Source: an uncultured Prevotellaceae bacterium
GTDB taxonomy: Bacteria; Bacteroidota; Bacteroidia; Bacteroidales; Bacteroidaceae
NCBI GenBank assembly: GCA_946187025.1
Contig: CAMHPM010000001.1
Location: 1 to 40,449 of the forward strand
Length of the DNA stretch: 40,449 nucleotides
Reading direction: 5' to 3'
Below the pieces are notes generated by a model, which had not been told where the DNA came from, searched no databases, and was given only the letters and a program-made list of their open reading frames with translations. How positions within the stretch are numbered: position 1 is the stretch's first letter; every line of letters begins with the position of its first letter. Shown here in pieces: positions 15,389-25,816 of the stretch. Made by a program: the position numbers and the translations under genes.

Positions 15389-18300
15389 TTACTTAATCAA
15401 GACTTTATTTCCATTAAAGATATATACACCTGGAACGGTAGGCCTGTCGGTGCCGTAGCGGATGCCCTGCAGGGTGTACCACACACCGTAGGCCATAGTA
15501 TCACCGACACCGTCGATGCCCGAGGCCATGTTGATGTCGATGACAAATGGCTCCCATGGTGTGCCTATGCTGCCATCGCTGGCATAGGTCAACGTGGTGC
15601 ATACAGTCCTGACTGTGCCATTGATGCTGGCTTTTATCTCGATAGGCTGTCCGCTGCCCTCGCCGGCCACGAGCAAGTAGTAAAGTCCGTCGTCGGCAAA
15701 AGCAGTACCACGGCACTCACCGTCGATGAATGCAGCAACCTCAGCATCGGTGACAGGCTGGTCGCCATCAGTGAGCATGATGACGAGGGCCATATTGTCA
15801 GGATAGTCGGTTGGTGCAACAGGCGAGAATGCAGAAGCAGGAGCTGGATGACGTGCAGCAAGCATTCGACGTGAAGGAGCCGATACAGAGACTGCTGGAT
15901 AGACAAAATGTTTCTCCGTAGTGTCTGTACTGAAATAGAGGTATCCTCTGCCGGCCTCTAACGCATCGAGGTTACCCTCCCATCCGTATGGGCCGTAGTA
16001 TGCAAAGGCTGTCTGCGACTTCACCTGGTCGCCCACCTGCGGATTGGCACCAGCCAATGCCTGGCCGATAGGCATGGTGGTCATAGGTGTGTAGGCAATC
16101 CAGTTCCAGTTCTTGCCGATAGTGACAGGAGTCTCTTCTCGTTTCACTTGCTCGCCGTTGACGATAAGCGGCTGTGGCAACTCGCTGTTGCCATCAATGC
16201 GTGTGAGCTGAAGCTTGTACATCGTGTTGGCATGTACCTCCTTCAGGTTTCCTGCCCAGTAGTTGCCACGACTGTAAGCCACGCCAGAAGTCTTGTCCTT
16301 CAGCTGTGCGTTCCAAGACACCAGGTCTTTCAGCACGACAGATGTCTTGGCTTGCACTGGCTCCACGCCCAGTGATATCCAGTTCCACCCGACGCGTATG
16401 TCGAGCGGCTGCTCTACGAGATTGCTCTTCTTGAATATCACAGGATGGTCGAAGGTACCATAGCTCTTGGTCGGGTCGAAGGCCAGAGATATCAAAGCGG
16501 AGTCAGGTGTCGCAGAGAATGACGCAGGCTGATTGATGATGACGTTTGTGTAGGTCATGCCTGTCGCAGCATCCCATATACGGAAGGTGACTGGCTGCTG
16601 CTTGTCGAGATTTGTCAGCACGCCGTTCACCATCTGTTGGGCATTGCCATAGACACTCATGGCCACATAGGCCGCACCACGCATCTGGCTAGGTGAGGCG
16701 ATGCCACGGCACTCGTCGCCTATGAAGGCAGCCAGGATGCTCTCGCTGTTGCTCATGAGAATACCGTTGACGTAAATCTGTCCGACAATACTCATGTTGT
16801 TCTCATAGTCATTCGGGTTGACACTCCATGATGGCTTATCGCCCTTCACATTCATCACGATGCGCAGAGGTTCCAGAATCTCGTTGTTACCCTGCAGGCC
16901 GATGGTCACATCATAATTGCCCACTGCAACTAATGGATTGACCTTGAAGCGCAGCGTCTTTGTCTTCAACGGGTCGATATCATCGGTATAGTTGCTTCCG
17001 ACGAGAGTGAGCCACTGCGGCAGGTTATACAAGAAATAGTATTCAGTGTTGCCGCCACGGTTCTCGATGTTCACGTCGAAGGTGTAGTCGTCGCCGTATT
17101 TCTTGATGATGTTCACTGAGTCTTTCATCCACTTCAGAGTGTTCAGCTGCACGTAGGTAGTCCATCTGATTGGTGCCGACTCGTTACCGTGCATGTCGTG
17201 AATCTTGTCAACTGTGACATTGAGTGTGCATCCTTCTACATCGCGTGCCTTGATGTCGGCACCCTCCTCCAGACGTATGACGATTTTACGCTCCGAGGCT
17301 ACAGGCTTGGCAATGATGCGGCTCTCGACCGGGGCGTTCTTCAACGGCGGTGTCGAAGCAACAAGCATCGTCTGTCCCGACGGAGTAATCGTCAGAGACT
17401 TTCCGTTAACCTTCGAATTAGGAGCCATGTTCTCAAGCGTTTCGACCATGGTGCTGACACCATTTTCCTTGCCTGCCTTCTCAAAAGGATAATAAGCCAC
17501 CAGTCCACGTGAAAATACATCTGCGGTATCGATGCAGTTGTATTGGTTGGCCAACAGGCGGCTCTCGGAGAGTGATGCATGCCAGATGCGCACCTCGTCG
17601 ATATTCGAGAAGTCTAACATGCCCTTACCTAAAACAAGCCTTGAGCCCACCAACGGCGGCACGTCGCGCTCAGCGATGACTGCTGTGCGCTGTCCTTTGA
17701 AATAGAAGCTGGCAGCCTGTCCGCGCACCACGTTCAGAGCCACATGGCTCCATCCATATACGTCGGGGAACTCACTCTTGCTTACCACCACCTGCTCCTT
17801 GTCTCCGTAGCGCAATATCCAGTCATTCTGTTGGTTGATATAGAGCTGCAGGCGGTTGCTGTCGTTGCTGCCAGTCTCGAAGACGGTACGCTCCTTATTG
17901 GCGTTACCACCTGCCGGTAGTACCCACATCTCAATTGCATAGCTGTCGCCCTGACCGGTGTTGACGCGGCTGATGTCGGCCACCACGCCTTCTTCATCGT
18001 CAAGCCGTAGAGCATAGTTTTTGTTGTCCAACAGCCACGAGTTGTTGACCATGAAGTCGTGGGTATGACGCGTGTCAGCAGCCACATAGCCATGACCTTC
18101 CTTCATTGGCCAGTAGTTGACGAGGCCATAGTCGTAGTTGTCTTTCGCCTGGTTCTTAGTGGCGGCAGCCTCAATCACGTCGCGGTAGATGCTGAACAGG
18201 GCAAGGTCGTGCATGGCACCATACATATCGCCGAGGTAGAGGTGGTTGTCGTCGGAATATTGTACCTGCTGAATTGCAGTGTCGGGTACTATCTGGTCGG

Positions 18301-21300
18301 TGAATAAATGTAGTGTGGTATTGCCGTAATTAGCCAGGGCACTGAACTTCCGCCCGGCCGAATTATAACTCAGCACGAAGTATGTCCACTCGTCTTTTGG
18401 CACCACGTCACTGCTGGCTATATCCACATGTCCCATGCTTACCACGATATGTCCTTCTTTATCGACTCTCAGGGCAAACTGCTCTGGTCCAAGTCGCAAG
18501 ATGCTGCCCGCATCATTCCATCTCATCCAGAAATCCACTGAGAAGTCGCCGTTAAGGAAGACAGGGTTCTGCGTCATCTGCTCGTCACCATATGGAGTGA
18601 GCAGTTTTGACACGTCGTGAGCCACAGGCTGGTCGTTGAGTTTGGCGGTGATAATGATGTTATCGTCGCTAATATAACCCGGTACGATGTCCTCGTTGAA
18701 TTCCACCACCAAGTCATCACCATAGCGCAGGATGCCATTGGCCGGCAACGGAGTGGTGAGATTGCGTGGACGCACATTGTCCTTGACCACGGCCACCTCG
18801 CTGCTGTACGTGTTGATATCCTCGGTGCCATACTTAGTAGTTGTATAGGCACGGAAGGTGTAGTTACCCTGTGGATAGAAATTGTCGTCGCTCATGTTGA
18901 AGCGCAGGCGCAGGTCGCCAGTGGCCGGGAGCACATGGTCGTGCAGCTTAGTGGAGTCGGAGCGATTGACGAGGAATGTCAGTGTGTCGGGCCGTGTCCA
19001 GGTTGTAGAACCCTCGTAGCGGTATTCAACACCCACCTTCGTCATGCCCTTGAACTGGCGGTTGAAGTTAGTGACTTTCAGTTCCAGGTCACCCTCGTTG
19101 CGTCCCAGCGTCTCGAGGTTGAGCACCGGCTCGCTGATAGCCAGGTCGACAGGCGATGAAGCGGGTACGAAGTGAGCATTGAGCGTCACCTCGTCGTAGA
19201 TTTTGAGAGGCTGGTACTGCGAGCAGAAGCGTATCTTGATGCCTTCGTAGTGCAGAACACTCTGGTCGGTCTGGCGTATGGTCAGCACCTTCTTCGTTGT
19301 CTCTTTATGATTCAGAAGCACCGAGCGTCCGTTGACAGGCACACCATCCATCAGTATCTCCAATCCCTTATCATTGGTTTGCTCCACGATAATAAGGTTG
19401 TAGCTGAAGTTGACTCCCTGATTCACGTTGGCCATGTTAGTGCAGTAGAGTGTGACATTGGCCTCACCGCCTGCAGGGATGTCGGTCACGGTGACACTCT
19501 TCGACGAATTCTGGTCGCCCACGGCTATACCCAATTGGGGTTGTTCCATCTGTTGTGTGGAATTGCCGAGAGGTGTCCCTGGATTATAATACTGAGTGAC
19601 CTCTTGTGGCTGGTAGGGATTGTAGGTCTGTCCGCCGAAGACACTGAAGAAGTCACTGTACTTCGGGTTGTCCGACTTGTAGATATTGATTGAGAGGTCG
19701 GTGTCGCGGTTGCCGTCGTTGATAGAGTATTCCCACTCGGTGTAGTTCTCCGACTTGGTGCCGTTACCCTTGGTGAATCCGCCTCCGTCTTCAGTGCTGA
19801 TGTTGACAATATCTCCTACCGTGGCCAAGGCTCTGGAGCGAAATCCGAACTTATCACCGAGCACGAATCCCATCTTCCAGGTACGCGTCACCTGGTCGTT
19901 TTTCGAGTGGCTGGTCCTCTTCGAGTAGCTATAGCTTGTGCCGCCGTCGATGGAAATGTTCTCAGGCAAGGATGTGTTCATCAGCTCCAGCTTGTTCTTC
20001 TCGTTCTCCTCGATGGCTTTCTCCCATGCCACAATCTGATTGTTGCACCATGCCACACTGTCTATAGCGGCTCCTGCAGGCGGTGCTGTCGTTTCCCAAC
20101 TCTTAGGTTTCGCCCATAGGTAGTCAGTTCCCTCGGTATAGTCGTCGAGGTTGAGTCCTTTCCACGTCAGGTAAACAGATTCCTCACCGTTGTTGACGTA
20201 TGACTTTGCCGCTTCTTGGGAGGCCACTTCGGTGAGGAAATTGCGACGCATGTCCTTCCACTTTGGTATCATGACCGTCTGCAACTCATACTGGGTATAT
20301 TTGAAAGCGGTGGCGATGGAGTCGCCGACAGCGATGGCATCTTCCAGTTTCAGCTCATAATTGCCAGTCTGCAGGTTCTTGCTGATGAAAAGGTGACGGC
20401 AGCCGCCGATGAGGAAGTTGGTGGAGGTGCCAACATAGACGTCGCCATCGGCACCCACGTATGGATAGGTGCCACTGGTGGAGACATTCTCTGTGGTGGT
20501 CTCTACATCTATTTTGTCGTAGTTCCATACCTTCTCCCACGAGGTGTTGACACCGATGTCCAATTCGTTCTTTATTGCATGTCCCGTTATGACCATAAAG
20601 CCCAAGCCAGTACCTTGCACTACGTCCAAGCCCCAGACTACATTGTGGATTAAGCTGTAGTTGCCGTAGGCGCGTCGGGTGTCGTAAGTGGTGGTGGTAG
20701 TGATCTTGCCGGTCTTCAGCTTGGTGGTTGACTTGGCTCCATGCGGGTCGCGCAACACGAAGTTCACATGGTCCGGTCCTTTGGTGACGAAGTTGCTGCC
20801 ATAGCTCAGCTGGCCGAGTACCACTGCGTCCATGTTGACAGGAACGTATGTGCGGTCCTTGCGGTTCATGTTGATAGAGAAGTGTCGGGTGTATGGTTCT
20901 ACGATGTTAGGCAGTCCCACTCCCCATCGGTAGATGAGGTGGCCATCGGCACCGAGCTGCGTGTTGTTGGTCTTCAGCTCGTAAATCTCGCCGGCCTTGT
21001 AGGGCGATGACGGGTCGTCAACCTGGTAGATGACTGCCTGCTCGTCGCTCATCTCGTTGACGAGCGTTATCTCCTGTCCTGTCAGTGGCACGATGTCGGT
21101 CACGTCTTCCTCGCCGTCGTGGTTCACGTAGCGCTCGAACCCGAAGATGTCGTATTCCACTTTATTGCCCATGTCGTAGATAGGATAGCCCACCAGGTAT
21201 TTCACCGAGTCGTTGTTCTGAGTCCACAGGTCGCCAATGGTATATTCTGCTCCCTGCTCGTCGGTATAGACTATTTCCTGCAAACCGAAGATACCAGGGT

Positions 21301-24300
21301 CGTGACCTTTCTCCGTAATTGAGATTTCAGGCGGTGCATAGTATGTGAACACTTTCTTGGTGTTGTACTTGTAGGCAGCAGTCACGCTGTCGCCTTTGGT
21401 GTCGTCCCAGTGGGTCAGCGAGTCGGTGCGTGACATGCCCGGGCTGGTGAGGTCAATCTCTGGCTGTGCCCCGAAGTCGATGTCGGGATTGTTGTCCACA
21501 CCAACGCTCTTCACCATATATTTCAGCGGCGGCAGCAGTGCAGAGAACTCTCCCGAGAGCGAGTCGGTGCGTATGTAGATGTACTTCGCATCGTAGTCGA
21601 TGCCCGTCCATGCCGTGCTTTGTATGGTGGTGGTGTCGCTCTGCCAGGTGCGCCGGGTTGTGGCAGTGGTGATGTGGTCGTCGTCGCGGCAGTTGAGCGA
21701 GAACGACTCGTTGAGCAGCCCCAGGCGTATGGTGGCTATGCCTATGTTGTTTTTCGACTCGGCAAAGCCCACAGCCAGTGTGTCGTTGCGCTCGCCACCG
21801 CCCACCCGACCGACGAAGTTGACGAGTGTGGAGTCGGTGAAATCGTGTGTCATGGCGCGGTCGAAGTAGAACGTACCCTCGGCAGGGAAGCGTCCGCCAT
21901 CCACCATTTTGTGGCTCTCCAGTTTTGCTTCGACATAGTGCCGGCCTATAGGCACTGAGATGTTGTAGTAGCCATTGCTTGATGTCATTACCGACTTGCC
22001 GTCTTTTGATACCGGCATACCGTCAACATAGAGCATGATACCCTCTGCCGGTACGTTCGTTCCGGCATAATAGACATAGCCGCTCATGGGGAATGACGAC
22101 ACATCTTCGAAGTCGGCAGTGTGTACGAGTGAGTTCTTGCCCACGAAGACCAATGTCTTGGTTGAGTTGAACTCGTGAACGCCATAGAGGGGAACTACGC
22201 AGTAGGTTGTACCCTCGCCGGTGAACGGTATGCCCTGGATGATGTAGTTGCCGTCGGCATCGGTTTTGGCTTTCATCTTCAGCGCATCGGGCGTGAGGGT
22301 TGACGATTGTGCATTGCTTCCTATCAGTCCGTGGTGCTTGCGATAGCTGCTACCGTCGCGTGAGTAGTCGAAGAACTGTGTGCGCAGACCCTCGTCGAAG
22401 GTCCAGTAGGTCTCCAGTTGCTTCTCGTCGCCTACGAGCAGGTGGTCGTAGTTCTCGATGATGTCGGCCTCGGTGAGGCATTTCGTCCACAGGCGGAACT
22501 CATCGACAGAGCCTTTGAAGTGACCCAGTTTGAACTGTGACACATTGGCCTGCGGCCAGGTGCTGCCGGCCGCCCACGTCTGTGTAGAGACCTGTACGGT
22601 CGGAGAGCCATTGTCGCTGCCGGGGGTCAGCACATAGCAGGTCAGCGTCGTGCCCTTGCGGGTCAGTGCCACATGGTTGTAGGTCTCTTTACGAAGTGAG
22701 ATGCTGTCGAATGCATCAGTGCTTGTCCCGTTGCAGAAGGCCAGCTGGCCGCTGGATGTCATGCCGAGACCGATGCCGCCTCCGAAGTCGGCTATCAGCC
22801 TGTCGCTGAATGTCTCGGGATAGAGCCACATCTGAATGGAGAAGTCGCCACTCTTGAAGAGGTTGGCAGCATAGTCCTCTGAAGGATACTGCCATGTCAC
22901 GGCTCCGTTCATGTCGGAGAAGTAGATGGAGTGGAACTGCTCTGTCTTGCCCGTATCATTGCCAGTGATTGTCATCACTACATCGACACCCTGAACGGCC
23001 GTACCGGTGGAGCCATAGGCAATGCGGCCAGTCACGGTGCCGGTGCTCTTGGCGAATCCGATGTCGGTCACCTCGCCAGTGATGATGGTTCCGTCAGAGC
23101 ATTTGTCTTCGACGGTGATACGGTAGTCGTAGTAAACTCCTGGCAGAGCCGTCTCGTCGGTGTAGAACATATAGTCCTCGTTGCTCGACAGGCGTGTGAG
23201 TACTTCCCACGCTTCGTTCTCCTGCTCGGCACGGCGCCGCTCCACGATGTATGTCTTGGTGTATTGCGAGCCCTGCTGGTCAACATGCCACGACAGTTTC
23301 ACCGAACCCTCATAGATGCCCTTTGACGCATCAAGTCCGTAGAACTTGGTTGCCTCGCCGATGGCCTTCGGATTAACGGTGTATGTGTTGAGCACCGAGT
23401 TGCCGATAACACCTTCTATGCGGTATGTATGTGGGGTACATGCATTGAGTGGCTCCTCGGTGTAGGGCACTCCCGTCTCTGAGTCTACCTTATTCTGCCG
23501 GTTGATGTGCTGGTCGGTGGTGCGGTGTTCCCATCGCATGGTGTTCTGCATGTTGCCTGGTGTCAGCGTGTAGATTGGCGAGTCTTCATCATCGACATAG
23601 ATGCGGAACTTGTGGCCGAAGCCCTCGGGATAGGCATCGGAAGTCCAGGTGAAGACGATGCGGTCGTCAAGCTGCTCTGCCTTGAAGTCCCTTACAGGTA
23701 CTGAACGTGTTGTGTTTATTGTCACCGTGGCCTGCGTGTCGTCGCGCCGTGTTGTCATGTCCCAGAAGTTCGAGACATAGTACACGTCGTAAACCGTGTT
23801 TGACTCGTTGGTGAATCCGCTGTCGGAATAGGCATTGACCTTTGATGTCAGTTCGGCAATCTTTGTGCCATCGCGGTAGACCACCCATTTGAAATCAGAA
23901 TAGTTGCCTGGGATTGAAGGGGTGTTCCATGCCAGGTTCACTTTCTTGTCGCCTTGGTTGAACACGCCTTTCAGGTTATTGGCCTTGATAATAGGTGGGT
24001 TGATGGTCACGGTTTTGCTGATGACCTGACTGTTGTTGGCAAAGTCGATATCGTTGGCAGAGACACCTACAAGATACGCCTCCACGGTGTAGTTGCCCAC
24101 ATTTATGCCTACAGGTGTGGAGGCAGACCATGGCCCGCCGTTCACCCTGTATTTCAGTTTGCCGTAGTTGCTGTTCCACGGATTCTTGGTTATCAGGTCT
24201 TGCTTCTTGCCATTGAATGTGAGGTCATTGGCGAAGGTGGGTTCCTCCTTCCACTTCAGTGTCTGTGTGGTGAAGTGTTGTTGTATATAGATAAAGTCGC

Positions 24301-24862
24301 CGCCGGCTTCTTTGTTCACGTCGCAGATGCCGGTGTATTTGGAGTTGCGCCACGATACGGCAGCCGTATTCGGATCATTGTCTTCGGCTGCGTTGGTCAC
24401 CGACATGGCGGTCAGCACACGCTCGTCGGCACCGTATGAGGCAAGTTGGCCACGGTCGCGGGTGTAATATACAAAGATGTCGGCACCACCGGCACCACGG
24501 TTGAGGTCGCCGTTGAACCCATTATTACTTGATACCCTGTAGTAGGTGCGACCCTCGAAGGTGAAGGAGTTCACCGCCTTGTCCGATGTGCAGATGTCGG
24601 TGATGTAGCCTGTCTCGGGATTGGCAGTGCTGCTGGTCTTATAAATGATATAGATGTCCCAGCCGCCGGCACCCTTGTTAAGGTCGTTACCCAGTACTGT
24701 CCAACCCTTGTTGATATACTCGGTTCGCACAGTGCCTCCCTTGCCTTTTTCTGCACCGATAGTCATCACCTCGGTGATGTACTCCTGGGCATGCATGTTC
24801 GTCAATGCACCTACCAACATGAGCGCTGTGGCCATTATGCGGGTCATTAGCTTTGTTTTCAT
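15389..24862 (-). CDS. Giant secreted multidomain surface protein with MABP-like, FN3 and LamG domains
   Basis: 3157 residues with a signal peptide ending at ANMHAQ-like NMHAQ (about residue 26). The N-terminus has three related repeats, DLNKGAGGWDIYIIYK (60-75), DLNRGAGGADIFVYY (119-133) and DVNKEAGGDFIYIQQ (181-195), spaced about 60 residues; this resembles the MABP beta-prism motif. Ig/fibronectin-like domains follow (about 290-600), a LamG/concanavalin-like domain (about 645-830), carboxypeptidase-regulatory-like modules (about 865-985), a long beta-rich region, two more LamG-like domains (about 2095-2260 and 2280-2460), and two modules with AAFIGDECRG / AAFIDGECRG (near 2710 and 3045). 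The end, WYTLQGIRY...GVYIFNGNKVLIK, looks like a type IX secretion sorting tail. It follows the fimbrillin-like lipoprotein gene by 19 bases. Probably a cell-surface adhesin or glycan/host-binding protein; no catalytic motif was recognised. Confidence 0.85.
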   Translation of the reverse strand: MKTKLMTRIMATALMLVGALTNMHAQEYITEVMTIGAEKGKGGTVRTEYINKGWTVLGNDLNKGAGGWDIYIIYKTSSTANPETGYITDICTSDKAVNSFTFEGRTYYRVSSNNGFNGDLNRGAGGADIFVYYTRDRGQLASYGADERVLTAMSVTNAAEDNDPNTAAVSWRNSKYTGICDVNKEAGGDFIYIQQHFTTQTLKWKEEPTFANDLTFNGKKQDLITKNPWNSNYGKLKYRVNGGPWSASTPVGINVGNYTVEAYLVGVSANDIDFANNSQVISKTVTINPPIIKANNLKGVFNQGDKKVNLAWNTPSIPGNYSDFKWVVYRDGTKIAELTSKVNAYSDSGFTNESNTVYDVYYVSNFWDMTTRRDDTQATVTINTTRSVPVRDFKAEQLDDRIVFTWTSDAYPEGFGHKFRIYVDDEDSPIYTLTPGNMQNTMRWEHRTTDQHINRQNKVDSETGVPYTEEPLNACTPHTYRIEGVIGNSVLNTYTVNPKAIGEATKFYGLDASKGIYEGSVKLSWHVDQQGSQYTKTYIVERRRAEQENEAWEVLTRLSSNEDYMFYTDETALPGVYYDYRITVEDKCSDGTIITGEVTDIGFAKSTGTVTGRIAYGSTGTAVQGVDVVMTITGNDTGKTEQFHSIYFSDMNGAVTWQYPSEDYAANLFKSGDFSIQMWLYPETFSDRLIADFGGGIGLGMTSSGQLAFCNGTSTDAFDSISLRKETYNHVALTRKGTTLTCYVLTPGSDNGSPTVQVSTQTWAAGSTWPQANVSQFKLGHFKGSVDEFRLWTKCLTEADIIENYDHLLVGDEKQLETYWTFDEGLRTQFFDYSRDGSSYRKHHGLIGSNAQSSTLTPDALKMKAKTDADGNYIIQGIPFTGEGTTYCVVPLYGVHEFNSTKTLVFVGKNSLVHTADFEDVSSFPMSGYVYYAGTNVPAEGIMLYVDGMPVSKDGKSVMTSSNGYYNISVPIGRHYVEAKLESHKMVDGGRFPAEGTFYFDRAMTHDFTDSTLVNFVGRVGGGERNDTLAVGFAESKNNIGIATIRLGLLNESFSLNCRDDDHITTATTRRTWQSDTTTIQSTAWTGIDYDAKYIYIRTDSLSGEFSALLPPLKYMVKSVGVDNNPDIDFGAQPEIDLTSPGMSRTDSLTHWDDTKGDSVTAAYKYNTKKVFTYYAPPEISITEKGHDPGIFGLQEIVYTDEQGAEYTIGDLWTQNNDSVKYLVGYPIYDMGNKVEYDIFGFERYVNHDGEEDVTDIVPLTGQEITLVNEMSDEQAVIYQVDDPSSPYKAGEIYELKTNNTQLGADGHLIYRWGVGLPNIVEPYTRHFSINMNRKDRTYVPVNMDAVVLGQLSYGSNFVTKGPDHVNFVLRDPHGAKSTTKLKTGKITTTTTYDTRRAYGNYSLIHNVVWGLDVVQGTGLGFMVITGHAIKNELDIGVNTSWEKVWNYDKIDVETTTENVSTSGTYPYVGADGDVYVGTSTNFLIGGCRHLFISKNLQTGNYELKLEDAIAVGDSIATAFKYTQYELQTVMIPKWKDMRRNFLTEVASQEAAKSYVNNGEESVYLTWKGLNLDDYTEGTDYLWAKPKSWETTAPPAGAAIDSVAWCNNQIVAWEKAIEENEKNKLELMNTSLPENISIDGGTSYSYSKRTSHSKNDQVTRTWKMGFVLGDKFGFRSRALATVGDIVNISTEDGGGFTKGNGTKSENYTEWEYSINDGNRDTDLSINIYKSDNPKYSDFFSVFGGQTYNPYQPQEVTQYYNPGTPLGNSTQQMEQPQLGIAVGDQNSSKSVTVTDIPAGGEANVTLYCTNMANVNQGVNFSYNLIIVEQTNDKGLEILMDGVPVNGRSVLLNHKETTKKVLTIRQTDQSVLHYEGIKIRFCSQYQPLKIYDEVTLNAHFVPASSPVDLAISEPVLNLETLGRNEGDLELKVTNFNRQFKGMTKVGVEYRYEGSTTWTRPDTLTFLVNRSDSTKLHDHVLPATGDLRLRFNMSDDNFYPQGNYTFRAYTTTKYGTEDINTYSSEVAVVKDNVRPRNLTTPLPANGILRYGDDLVVEFNEDIVPGYISDDNIIITAKLNDQPVAHDVSKLLTPYGDEQMTQNPVFLNGDFSVDFWMRWNDAGSILRLGPEQFALRVDKEGHIVVSMGHVDIASSDVVPKDEWTYFVLSYNSAGRKFSALANYGNTTLHLFTDQIVPDTAIQQVQYSDDNHLYLGDMYGAMHDLALFSIYRDVIEAAATKNQAKDNYDYGLVNYWPMKEGHGYVAADTRHTHDFMVNNSWLLDNKNYALRLDDEEGVVADISRVNTGQGDSYAIEMWVLPAGGNANKERTVFETGSNDSNRLQLYINQQNDWILRYGDKEQVVVSKSEFPDVYGWSHVALNVVRGQAASFYFKGQRTAVIAERDVPPLVGSRLVLGKGMLDFSNIDEVRIWHASLSESRLLANQYNCIDTADVFSRGLVAYYPFEKAGKENGVSTMVETLENMAPNSKVNGKSLTITPSGQTMLVASTPPLKNAPVESRIIAKPVASERKIVIRLEEGADIKARDVEGCTLNVTVDKIHDMHGNESAPIRWTTYVQLNTLKWMKDSVNIIKKYGDDYTFDVNIENRGGNTEYYFLYNLPQWLTLVGSNYTDDIDPLKTKTLRFKVNPLVAVGNYDVTIGLQGNNEILEPLRIVMNVKGDKPSWSVNPNDYENNMSIVGQIYVNGILMSNSESILAAFIGDECRGIASPSQMRGAAYVAMSVYGNAQQMVNGVLTNLDKQQPVTFRIWDAATGMTYTNVIINQPASFSATPDSALISLAFDPTKSYGTFDHPVIFKKSNLVEQPLDIRVGWNWISLGVEPVQAKTSVVLKDLVSWNAQLKDKTSGVAYSRGNYWAGNLKEVHANTMYKLQLTRIDGNSELPQPLIVNGEQVKREETPVTIGKNWNWIAYTPMTTMPIGQALAGANPQVGDQVKSQTAFAYYGPYGWEGNLDALEAGRGYLYFSTDTTEKHFVYPAVSVSAPSRRMLAARHPAPASAFSPVAPTDYPDNMALVIMLTDGDQPVTDAEVAAFIDGECRGTAFADDGLYYLLVAGEGSGQPIEIKASINGTVRTVCTTLTYASDGSIGTPWEPFVIDINMASGIDGVGDTMAYGVWYTLQGIRYGTDRPTVPGVYIFNGNKVLIK

Positions 24863-24881
24863 GATGTTTTGATTTTTTCGT

Positions 24882-25802
24882 TTATTCTTGCTTTGTCAGT
24901 TTAAGGTTGGCAGGGTAGAACTTGCCAGCCTTCAGAGTGGCAGAGGCAGTGCCGGTGTAGGTGCCTTCGCTGTTTTCCACGGAGAAAAAGATGTTATATC
25001 CTGAAACAGGGAAAAGCGCCACATACACACCGTCGGTGGTTTCAGCGTCGAGGGTGATGACAAGTGGCCCGTCCCAGTCTTTTTGGGCTGCGGGCACCAC
25101 TGCAACATCGCCGACAGATGGGGTCAGTGTGCCTGTTAGCGGATAATCAAGTAGTGATGGGCCATAGATTGCATCATCTTCATAATACCGAATGCTGAGC
25201 GACTTCACAGCAATGGGGTTGGTGCCATCGTTGAACTCAAACTTGGCTAACGCCAAAAGCGACTGCATCGACGATATGGAGGCATTGGCCGTAGTCTCTG
25301 TCACCGATGTCACCTTTCCCACGCCATATACATAGTGATAGCGTTGGGCCACATCGCCCAGTGTGCCTTTCTGCCCGCTCAGGCTGATGGTGAATTTCCC
25401 CCTGTTCTCGCCCGACATGATGGGGGCAGTAGCAGGGTAGAGCAGCGCTATGTTGTCGTTCACCGAGCATCTCACCGTGCCGGTAAATGCCGACGTGGCG
25501 GCCGACGAAGAGGCATATAGAGTGCCGTAGTCCATCACACCAGAGCCGAACGAACTCACGTTGAAGTATGTTGCCGCATCGCCTGCGTTCCAGCTGGCTC
25601 CCAGTGTACTTATGTTGTCCGTAAGCGTTGCCCTGGTGAGGGGCACGTCGGACACTGTCATCTGCAACAGCTTTCTACCGTCGCCCTGTTGTTCCACCCC
25701 CTCCGGTTCGTCATCGTCAGCCGAACAAGAAGTCTGTATACAGCCCAATGGCAAAAGGCAAAACACTATCATGATGCCTATCTGTAAATTTAGTTTTTTC
25801 AT
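24882..25802 (-). CDS. Fimbrillin-like lipoprotein
   Basis: A 306-residue exported lipoprotein. The signal peptide ends in LPLGC (Cys 21), with a second possible lipobox at QTSC. The mature part starts with acidic residues (SADDDEPEG) and then shows the fimbrillin-family pattern PLTRATLTDNISTLGASW, followed by WNAGDAATYFNVS, YPATAP and a C-terminal KAGKFYPANLKLTK strand. Such proteins are shaft or tip pilins or surface lipoproteins in Bacteroidales. AAAGGAGGAAACC directly precedes the start codon, an unusually good ribosome-binding site for this phylum. The gene lies between the small ORF and the giant gene, so it may anchor or cooperate with the giant protein (inference). Confidence 0.82.
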   Translation of the reverse strand: MKKLNLQIGIMIVFCLLPLGCIQTSCSADDDEPEGVEQQGDGRKLLQMTVSDVPLTRATLTDNISTLGASWNAGDAATYFNVSSFGSGVMDYGTLYASSSAATSAFTGTVRCSVNDNIALLYPATAPIMSGENRGKFTISLSGQKGTLGDVAQRYHYVYGVGKVTSVTETTANASISSMQSLLALAKFEFNDGTNPIAVKSLSIRYYEDDAIYGPSLLDYPLTGTLTPSVGDVAVVPAAQKDWDGPLVITLDAETTDGVYVALFPVSGYNIFFSVENSEGTYTGTASATLKAGKFYPANLKLTKQE

Positions 25803-25816
25803 GGTTTCCTCCTTTT

